Positions 5,894 through 10,786 of a stretch of DNA of 10,786 nt are shown here, in pieces. Both the position numbers and the translations under genes were made by a program. The notes under the pieces were generated by a model, which made no database searches, was not told where the DNA came from, and saw only the letters and a list, made by a program, of their open reading frames with translations. Numbering within the stretch: position 1 is the stretch's first letter; each line of letters starts with the position of its first letter. Location: NCBI GenBank assembly GCA_900554175.1, contig USGK01000036.1:1-10786 (forward strand), in the 5' to 3' direction. This DNA is from an uncultured Clostridium sp. GTDB taxonomy: Bacteria > Bacillota > Clostridia > TANB77 > CAG-508.

Positions 5894-5908
5894 TGTTCAT
5901 TATGAACA
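5894..5908. promoter_or_regulatory. Palindrome, candidate operator of the second ABC operon
   Basis: TGTTCAT-T-ATGAACA is a perfect 15-bp dyad 42 bases before the ATPase start. The 10-mer TGTTCATTAT also occurs at 5618-5627 in the upstream inverted repeat. A weak promoter (TTATTA 5875-5880, CATTAT 5898-5903, 17 bases apart) would overlap it. Size and position suit a TetR- or MarR-type site, but no such regulator is in the window, and dyads of this size can arise by chance in A+T-rich DNA. Confidence 0.35.
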
Positions 5909-5950
5909 TTCAAATTACATATGAATGATTATTAAAAGAGAGGAGAGATT

Positions 5951-6889
5951 ATGAAAAATATAATAGAGGTAAAAAATCTAACAAAGGAGTATAAAAATTT
6001 AAAAGCGATTGATAATTTATCGTTCGAGCTAAAAGAAGGGGAAATACTTGGACTACTTGGGCCAAATGGAAGCGGAAAATCCACAACAATAAATTGTATT
6101 TTATCGCTTCTGAATTATCAAAATGGAAGTATCAAAATATTTGGAAAAGAAATGAAACCAGATTCTTATGAAACAAAAGCAAAGATAGGAGTTATATTTC
6201 AAGAAGTAGCAGTATTTCAAGAGCTTACAGTTTATGATAATATAGACTATTTTTGTGGATTGTATATTAAAGATAAAAATACAAGAAAGCAATATATAGA
6301 AGATGCCATAGATCTTGTAGGAATAAATGAATTTAAAAAATTTTATCCAAAGCAATTATCAGGAGGGCTTTTAAGAAGACTTAACATTGCTTGTGGTATA
6401 GCACATAAACCTAAATTAATCTTTTTAGATGAACCGACAGTTGCTGTAGACCCCCAAAGTAGAAATAATATATTAGAAGGTATAAAGAAATTAAGAGACA
6501 ACGGAGCTACTATTTGTTATACAACACACTATATGGAAGAAGTAGAGATGTTATGCGATAGAATTATTATACTAGATAAAGGTAAAATTTTAGCACAAGG
6601 AACTTCTGATGAATTAAAGAAAAAAGCTAAAATTGAGGAGAAAATAACAGTAGAAATAAAAAATATAAATAGCAAACAATTAGAGGAAATAAAGCAGTTT
6701 GAAAACGTGCAAGATGCAGTATTAAATATGAATACCTTAATAGTTACTTATAAAAAAGGCAAGAACAATCTAGGAGAATTAATAGATTATTTAAAAGATA
6801 ATGAAGTAACTTATAATAAGATCTTTTCGGAAAGACCAACACTAAATGATGTATTTCTAGAATTAACAGGAAAGGAATTAAGAGATTGA
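5951..6889 (+). CDS. ABC transporter ATP-binding protein (DrrA/CcmA-like)
   Basis: A 312-residue cytoplasmic ATPase for the two permeases that follow. Motifs in order: Walker A GPNGSGKST (37-45), Q-loop glutamine (FQE, Q84), signature LSGGLLRR (136-143), Walker B LIFLDEP (156-162) and switch histidine TTH (H193). The D-loop reads VAVDPQ where GLDP or GVDP is usual; this substitution occurs in related exporters and need not abolish activity. A C-terminal domain (about 225-312) ends with RPTLNDVFLELTGKELRD, as in DrrA-type exporters. The ribosome binding site AGGAG (5941-5945) is strong. The stop overlaps the next ATG by one base (TGATG), so the subunits are translationally coupled. Likely substrates for this type are antibiotics, peptides or lipids; the exact one is unknown. 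Confidence 0.9.
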   Translation: MKNIIEVKNLTKEYKNLKAIDNLSFELKEGEILGLLGPNGSGKSTTINCILSLLNYQNGSIKIFGKEMKPDSYETKAKIGVIFQEVAVFQELTVYDNIDYFCGLYIKDKNTRKQYIEDAIDLVGINEFKKFYPKQLSGGLLRRLNIACGIAHKPKLIFLDEPTVAVDPQSRNNILEGIKKLRDNGATICYTTHYMEEVEMLCDRIIILDKGKILAQGTSDELKKKAKIEEKITVEIKNINSKQLEEIKQFENVQDAVLNMNTLIVTYKKGKNNLGELIDYLKDNEVTYNKIFSERPTLNDVFLELTGKELRD

Positions 6890-8070
6890 TGTTTTGGCAT
6901 AATTTTAAGTATTCTTTGAAAACATTATTAAAAAGTAAAACATTATTATTTTGGACTTTTGCCTTTCCAATAATACTAGGTACTTTATTTAATATGGCTT
7001 TTTCAAATATAGAAAATAATGAAAAATTAGAAATTATTAATATTGCAATTGTTGACAATGAAGACTTTAAAAACAATGAAATGTTTAAAGAGGCATTTGA
7101 AACTTTAAGTAGTGAAAATAGTACAAGTCAAATGTTTAACACCACATATACTAGCTTAGAAAGATCAAAAGAAATGCTAGAGAATGAAGAAATTACAGGA
7201 TATTTATTATTTAATGGAGAAGATGTAACCATTAAAGTAAGCTCAAGTGGAATTAATGAAACCATTTTAAGAAATGTAGTTGATCAAATACAAAGTAAAA
7301 AAGAGATGATAGGTACTTTAGCACAAAAAGAAATAGAAGATGAATATAAACAAGGAAACTTTAATATTGATTATAATGAGATATATGCTAATGTCATGGC
7401 AAAAATAGATAAAAATGATGTTAAATTAAATAATATTTCTAATAAAAACTTAAGTTATACTATGATTGAATATTATACACTTATTGCAATGGCAGCACTA
7501 TATGGTGGAATAATTTCAATGTTTACTACGAATTTTAAACTTGCAAATATGAATGCAGTTGGAAAAAGAACATCTGTATCACCTGTTCGTAAAGGTACGA
7601 TGCTTTTAGGTAGCCTATGTGCAAGCTATGTTGTTCAACTAATAGGAATGGCACTGTTATTTGTATTTACAATTTTTGCTTTAAAAGTAGACTATGGAAC
7701 AAATTTATCGCTTATTATACTACTTGCATGTATTGGGTCTCTTGCCGGGCTATCTTTAGGAATTGCAGTTTCAACTTTAGTTAAATCAAATGAAAATGCT
7801 AAAATTGGAATTTTAATTTCAGTAACTATGGTTGCATGTTTTTTATCAGGAATGATGGGAATTACTATGAAGTATGTAATTGATAAAAATGTCCCTATTT
7901 TAAATAAGATTAATCCAGCAAGTATGATAACAGATGGATTTTATTCACTTTATTATTATGACACATTAGATAGATTTTATTTTAATGTTATAAGTTTACT
8001 AATATTTTCTGCCCTAATGATATTTATATCATATAAAGGATTAAGGAGGCAAAAATATGACAGTATTTAA
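6889..8070 (+). CDS. ABC-2 type permease, first subunit
   Basis: A 393-residue membrane protein. ATG at 6889 is chosen over TTG at 6886 because it gives the TGATG overlap with the ATPase stop and has AAGGAA upstream (6872-6877). One helix near the N terminus (about 19-36, LLFWTFAFPIILGTLF) is followed by an extracytoplasmic domain (about 40-185) and five C-terminal helices (about 192-212, 238-262, 271-298, 305-322 and 365-382). Residues 225-234 (GKRTSVSPVR) lie in the coupling loop after helix two. INPASMITDGFYSLYYYD (341-358) before the last helix is typical of ABC-2 exporters of the DrrB/YadH group. It overlaps the second permease by 14 bases and probably pairs with it as a heterodimer. Confidence 0.87.
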   Translation: MFWHNFKYSLKTLLKSKTLLFWTFAFPIILGTLFNMAFSNIENNEKLEIINIAIVDNEDFKNNEMFKEAFETLSSENSTSQMFNTTYTSLERSKEMLENEEITGYLLFNGEDVTIKVSSSGINETILRNVVDQIQSKKEMIGTLAQKEIEDEYKQGNFNIDYNEIYANVMAKIDKNDVKLNNISNKNLSYTMIEYYTLIAMAALYGGIISMFTTNFKLANMNAVGKRTSVSPVRKGTMLLGSLCASYVVQLIGMALLFVFTIFALKVDYGTNLSLIILLACIGSLAGLSLGIAVSTLVKSNENAKIGILISVTMVACFLSGMMGITMKYVIDKNVPILNKINPASMITDGFYSLYYYDTLDRFYFNVISLLIFSALMIFISYKGLRRQKYDSI

Positions 8071-9205
8071 GACATTTTGGAAAATTATAAATAAATATAA
8101 AGGAACAATTATTCTTTATACAGTTATGCTCATTTTTTTTGGAGGCATCCAGATCTCTACAAAAGATACAGGAACAACTTTTGTAGATAGCAAGCCAGAT
8201 ATCCTAATTATAAATAAAGACGAAGAAATAGGAATTACTAAAAATTTAGTTGATTATCTAAAGCAAAATTCTAATATTATTAATGTTAAGAATAATGAGG
8301 AAGCAATAAATGATGCTATATTTTATAGAGATGTAAACTATGTAATCTATATACCGGAAAATTATCGCCAAGATGTACTAAATGGATTAAATCCAGAGAT
8401 AAATATAAAATCAACAGGAGATTATAATGCTAGTTTTGCAGAAATGATGTTATCAAGATATGTTCAAATACAAAATATATATAAAGATAATATAAAAAAT
8501 GAAGATGAATTAATAGAAGCTATTAATAATAATTTATCAAAAAAATCGTCAGTAGAAATGACCTCAAAGTTAGATGCAAGTAAAATGACTAAAATAGCAA
8601 AATATTTTAATTTTGCAAGCTATAGCATTATGGCAGTAGTTATTTTTATCATTTGTCTTGTATTATCAAGTTTTCATGAAAAAACAGTAAATAAAAGAAC
8701 TATAATTAGTAGTATGAATTATAAGGAGCATAATAGGTTAATCCTATTTGCAAGCTTTATGTATTCTGTAATTGTATGGTTTTTATATGTGATATTAGGT
8801 CTAATATTGTTAGGAAATATTATATTTACAACAAGAGGATTTATGTATGTACTAAATACATTTATATTTACTTTTTGTGCTTTAACAATTGCGTTACTGA
8901 TATCTACTGTTGTAAGTAATAAAAATGCTGTAAATGGAATTGTAAATGTAGTTGCATTGGGTTCAGCTTTCCTTTGTGGAGCTTTTGTACCAGCAGAATT
9001 ATTACCAAAGACAGTATTAAATATAGCTCATATTTTACCAGCTTATTGGTATATTAATTCAAATGATTTATTAAAGACAATGGAGACTATAAATTTTGAA
9101 ACATTAAAACCAGTATTTAATAATATGTTAGTTACATTAGTGTTTGCAATATTGTTTATTATAATAAACAATATTATCTCAAAAAAGAAGCAACAGGTAG
9201 GTTAA
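8057..9205 (+). CDS. ABC-2 type permease, second subunit
   Basis: A 382-residue membrane protein with the same plan as its upstream partner: one N-terminal helix (about 15-32), an extracytoplasmic domain (about 35-183), and helices at about 186-206, 228-254, 265-285, 294-312 and 355-373. Residues 308-332 include FVPAELLPKTVLNIAHILP and AYWYIN, the conserved stretch before the last helix in ABC-2 permeases. The large external domain resembles that of the partner in length but not closely in sequence, so the two are diverged paralogues rather than a recent duplication. AAGGAGG (8043-8049), inside the end of the upstream gene, is the ribosome binding site. It is the last gene of the operon. Confidence 0.87.
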   Translation: MTVFKTFWKIINKYKGTIILYTVMLIFFGGIQISTKDTGTTFVDSKPDILIINKDEEIGITKNLVDYLKQNSNIINVKNNEEAINDAIFYRDVNYVIYIPENYRQDVLNGLNPEINIKSTGDYNASFAEMMLSRYVQIQNIYKDNIKNEDELIEAINNNLSKKSSVEMTSKLDASKMTKIAKYFNFASYSIMAVVIFIICLVLSSFHEKTVNKRTIISSMNYKEHNRLILFASFMYSVIVWFLYVILGLILLGNIIFTTRGFMYVLNTFIFTFCALTIALLISTVVSNKNAVNGIVNVVALGSAFLCGAFVPAELLPKTVLNIAHILPAYWYINSNDLLKTMETINFETLKPVFNNMLVTLVFAILFIIINNIISKKKQQVG

Positions 9206-9346
9206 AAATATAATATTAACTGGAACGATGATCTATCTGTTTAGTGATACTTATGGAATTGAATAGCATGCCGTTATACGATTATTAAAAAAATAAAGAA
9301 TTACCAAAAAAGTTAGTATAAAAAAAAAAGAAGCACATTTTAAAAT

Positions 9347-9378
9347 AAAAAAGGGACTTTTTTATAGCCCCTTTTTTT
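9347..9378 (+). terminator. Terminator after the second ABC operon
   Basis: AAAAAAGGG (9347-9355) pairs with CCCTTTTTT (9369-9377, or shifted by one base using the extra C), with further pairs inside after an A-C mismatch, followed by T residues. The A tract before and T tract after make it usable on both strands. It lies about 140 bases after the second permease; the stretch between holds no gene I can support. Confidence 0.75.
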
Positions 9379-9398
9379 CTATTTTGCATTCTTTACAT

Positions 9399-9593
9399 AT
9401 TAAAGCATTAGAAGATTTATATAAAAAAGGAAAATTGAAAGCAATAGGAGTATCAAACTTTTATCCAGATAGAATTTCAGATATATGTGCATTTAACGAA
9501 ATTGTACCACAAGTAAATCAAGTAGAAACAAATGTGTTTAATCAACGAATTAATTTAATTATTTTAAGGAGGGATGCTAATTCTGTATACTAA
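9399..9593 (+). pseudogene. Internal fragment of an aldo/keto reductase
   Basis: The frame reads KALEDLYKKGKLKAIGVSNF followed by YPDRISDICAFNEIVPQVNQ and VETNVFNQRIN, an unmistakable middle section of an aldo/keto reductase with the conserved GVSNF motif. These NADPH-dependent enzymes are about 280 residues long, with catalytic Asp, Tyr, Lys and His all before this section; none is present. There is no proper start codon or ribosome binding site: the frame begins just past the terminator. After FNQRIN the family sequence is lost (LIILRRDANSVY) and the frame stops. Both ends are therefore deleted and the fragment is non-functional. Confidence 0.85.
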
Positions 9594-9649
9594 AATAAAG
9601 AAATAGCCTTAATACATATAAGAATAATAGCAGAAATCGGTTGGATGGA

Positions 9650-9679
9650 TTGACAAAAAGTTTATTGTTATGGTACATT
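9650..9679 (+). promoter_or_regulatory. Candidate promoter of the 127-aa gene
   Basis: A perfect TTGACA (9650-9655) is followed after 18 bases by TACATT (9674-9679), which has the extended -10 dinucleotide TG at 9671-9672. RNA would start near 9686, about 48 bases before ATG 9734. The -10 is imperfect, but the -35 and extended element make it credible. Confidence 0.55.
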
Positions 9680-9733
9680 GTATATAAATAACGTTTAGTT
9701 AAATTATGATAAAAACTTTAAAATAAATATTGC

Positions 9734-10117
9734 ATGGATTTTTTAGAAAGAGTTAAAAAATTTATAAAGAGCAATGATGATATTTGTGAACTAGAGTGGT
9801 TTCACAACTCAGAAGAAGAAAGTTATAAAAGGAGTAATATTATGATAGATAAAGAATTAATTGATAAGTTAAGTATTAAACTGAAAGAAATATTAAAAAA
9901 AGAGCTAGAAGCTGGAAATGAAGTTGTTGAAACAGTACAATATGGATTTACTAATGATTCTCCAAAGCATATTTTTGTATTTTTGAAATATCCATTTAAA
10001 ACAAAAATACAAAATAATCTAAACGAAATTATTTATAATGAAATAAATGACAGACATTATTGGAAAGCTGAATATACAGATAAAAAAAATCATCAAACAT
10101 TAGCCTGTAACTTTTAG
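9734..10117 (+). CDS. Protein of unknown function, 127 aa (or 91 aa from an internal start)
   Basis: A soluble, charged protein with no signal peptide or membrane helix. Residues 37-61 (IDKELIDKLSIKLKEILKKELEAGN) look helical. The second half has beta-like segments and a compact conserved-looking tail: HIFVFLKYPF (79-88), then EINDRHYWKAEYTD (103-116) and a terminal LACNF. I do not recognise the family. Start choice is uncertain. ATG 9734 has no ribosome binding site, but residues 1-36 look protein-like. ATG 9842 has an excellent one (AAAGGAG at about 9827-9833), which would give a 91-residue protein containing all of the conserved-looking part. An upstream promoter lies at 9650-9679 and an insertion sequence begins about 95 bases downstream. 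It may be a small stand-alone or immunity-type gene; nothing proves it. Confidence 0.55.
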   Translation: MDFLERVKKFIKSNDDICELEWFHNSEEESYKRSNIMIDKELIDKLSIKLKEILKKELEAGNEVVETVQYGFTNDSPKHIFVFLKYPFKTKIQNNLNEIIYNEINDRHYWKAEYTDKKNHQTLACNF

Positions 10118-10212
10118 AAAAAATAAAAACTTATACTTATTGTGTAATATATAAAATTTCCTATTATGTTTTGGTGTATTATATTCTTTGTTATGTCTTT
10201 TTGGCTTATGAA

Positions 10213-10235
10213 AACCCCGTGTTTTACGCGGGGTT
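10213..10235. repeat. Left-end hairpin of the IS200/IS605 element
   Basis: AACCCCGTGT (10213-10222) pairs over 10 bp, with one G-T pair, with ACGCGGGGTT (10226-10235) around TTT. It is by far the most G+C-rich structure in the region. In this family TnpA recognises such subterminal hairpins in single-stranded DNA. In Salmonella IS200 the equivalent left-end structure also acts as a terminator against incoming transcription. Confidence 0.8.
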
Positions 10236-10261
10236 CTAAAAGCTTCTAGCTATGGGTAGAA

Positions 10262-10328
10262 AAAATCCTCCTTTTTGATATAATAGATGTGGTCGCCAAC
10301 CGCAAATAAAATCAAAAAGGAGGATTTT
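10262..10328 (+). promoter_or_regulatory. tnpA: 18-bp inverted repeat masking the tnpA ribosome binding site
   Basis: AAAATCCTCCTTTTTGAT (10262-10279) is the exact complement of ATCAAAAAGGAGGATTTT (10311-10328). The right arm contains the tnpA Shine-Dalgarno sequence AAGGAGG (10317-10323), so RNA carrying both arms would hide it in an 18-bp stem. A smaller stem (GTGGT 10289-10293 with ACCGC 10299-10303) sits in the loop. Masking of the ribosome binding site is documented for Salmonella IS200. Confidence 0.85.
10276..10284 (+). promoter_or_regulatory. tnpA: Extended -10 promoter of tnpA
   Basis: TGATATAAT is a perfect extended -10 element (TGn-TATAAT); no good -35 is visible upstream. RNA should start near 10291, after the left arm of the inverted repeat, so the native message would escape the ribosome-masking stem. 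Confidence 0.6.
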
Positions 10329-10331
10329 GTC

Positions 10332-10751
10332 ATGAAAGACAATAATAGTTTAGCACACAGCACATGGAATTGCAAATATCATTTGGTATTTGCACCAAAG
10401 TACAGAAGAATGCAAATATACGGACAGATAAGAAAAGATATAGGAGTAATATTAAGAAGATTATGTGAACAAAAAGGAATAGAAATAATAGAGGCAGAAT
10501 TATGTCCAGACCACATACATATGCTTGTAAGTATTCCACCAAAGTATAGTGTGGCAAGTATAATGGGATATTTAAAAGGGAAAAGCAGTTTGATGATATT
10601 TGATAGACATGCAAATTTAAAATATAAATATGGAAATAGGCATTTTTGGTGTCAAGACTATTATGTAGATACAGTAGGCAAAAATAAAAAAGTAATAGAA
10701 GAATATATAAAAAAACAATTACAGGAAGATATAGTGTTAATGTCAATATAA
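10332..10751 (+). CDS. tnpA: IS200/IS605-family Y1 transposase TnpA
   Basis: A 139-residue HUH single-strand transposase of normal family length. The HUH pair is H61-I62-H63 in ELCPDHIHMLVSIPP. The catalytic tyrosine is most likely Y125 in EEYIKKQ, with Q129 four residues later, matching the spacing of Tyr127 and Gln131 in IS608 TnpA. Other family hallmarks are WNCKYHLVFAPKYRR near the start, GYLKGKSS (79-86) and FWCQDYYVDTVG (105-116). ATG 10332 is chosen because AAGGAGG (10317-10323) is correctly placed; the frame runs upstream to 10287 but would cross the regulatory stem. The enzyme cuts at the left and right ends and joins a single-stranded circle. All key residues are present, so it is probably active. 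Expression should be limited by the upstream inverted repeat. Confidence 0.93.
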   Translation: MKDNNSLAHSTWNCKYHLVFAPKYRRMQIYGQIRKDIGVILRRLCEQKGIEIIEAELCPDHIHMLVSIPPKYSVASIMGYLKGKSSLMIFDRHANLKYKYGNRHFWCQDYYVDTVGKNKKVIEEYIKKQLQEDIVLMSI

Positions 10752-10752
10752 A

Positions 10753-10786
10753 AATGTACAAATTTTTGAAAATAAGAATGTACAAA
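10753..10786. repeat. Two direct copies of AATGTACAAA at the right edge
   Basis: AATGTACAAA occurs at 10753-10762 and again at 10777-10786, 24 bases apart start to start, immediately after tnpA and running into the window end. Each contains the dyad TGTACA. They may belong to the right-end region of the element or to a longer repeat cut by the window. Confidence 0.4.

Larger units (their letters stand above)
10213..10786 (+). mobile_element. IS200/IS605-family insertion sequence (right end beyond window)
   Basis: The element contains a subterminal hairpin (10213-10235), a regulatory inverted repeat (10262-10328) and an intact Y1 transposase gene (10332-10751). These elements lack terminal inverted repeats and target duplications; they move as single strands and insert 3' of a short target sequence, so the left boundary lies just upstream of the hairpin and cannot be fixed from one copy. 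No tnpB is seen before the window ends 35 bases after tnpA, so it may be a single-gene IS200 or the start of an IS605-type element. Confidence 0.88.

Noticed and set aside
9206..9346. Stretch between the second permease and its terminator
   Set aside because: Scanned in all frames for coding or RNA structure; only a 12-codon frame and A-rich sequence, nothing supportable.
9567..9604. AAGGAGGG followed by ATG and a 10-codon frame
   Set aside because: The Shine-Dalgarno sequence abuts the ATG, which is too close for initiation, and the frame stops at once; it lies within the reductase fragment.
10287..10331. Upstream extension of the transposase frame
   Set aside because: It would begin inside the regulatory loop and include the Shine-Dalgarno sequence; the family starts at the ATG of 10332.
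10330..10785. 151-codon open frame on the minus strand
   Set aside because: Fully antisense to the well-recognised transposase gene; leucine/isoleucine-rich shadow with no family resemblance.
1..10786. CRISPR array, tRNA or rRNA genes
   Set aside because: No regularly spaced repeats of suitable length, no cloverleaf with a T-loop and CCA-type end, and no ribosomal RNA motifs were found by eye.

Overview
The window is very A+T-rich DNA with strong AGGAGG-type ribosome binding sites, short intergenic gaps, AGA/ATA-rich codon use and TGA as a stop. This fits a low-GC Firmicute, most likely a member of the Clostridia. No ribosomal or core metabolic gene is present to name the genus. It reads as an accessory region about membrane and envelope stress: all complete genes on the + strand, a mobile element at each edge, and several decayed gene fragments between.

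Left edge (1-281): the first ~52 bases are the 3' end of a group II intron (tail of domain V plus a complete domain VI with a bulged branch-point A). A coding-like remnant and a weak terminator follow. Next comes a well-defined regulatory region: a TTGACT-17-TATAAT promoter bracketed by two copies of the operator TATTTAGA-N6-TCTAAATA.

SdpR/SdpI pair (291-1107): an ArsR-type repressor overlaps an SdpI-like integral membrane immunity protein and the pair ends at a strong terminator (1130-1159). No SdpC-type toxin gene is visible, so this looks like an orphan immunity and sensing pair that represses itself through the paired operators.

Envelope-stress operon (about 1318-4989): a possible 29-codon leader ORF, a LiaF-like membrane protein with four FGG motifs, a membrane-anchored DUF4097-like protein with six GxG repeats, and a NatA/NatB-type ABC ATPase and permease. 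Overlaps and very short gaps imply co-transcription.

Middle (4990-5950): the first codons of a DUF1697 gene survive as a fragment, followed by two small membrane proteins of unknown role (141 and 71 aa). Nested inverted repeats surround the second. A 15-bp palindrome precedes the next operon.

Second ABC transporter (5951-9205): one ATPase and two different ABC-2 permeases, with overlapping genes, probably a heterodimeric exporter of a peptide, antibiotic or lipid. A terminator at 9347-9378 follows.

Right edge (9384-10786): an aldo/keto reductase fragment, a promoter and an unrecognised 127-aa protein, then an IS200/IS605-family element with a left-end hairpin, an 18-bp inverted repeat that can mask the tnpA ribosome binding site, an internal extended -10 promoter, and an intact Y1 HUH transposase. 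The right end of the element is not visible.
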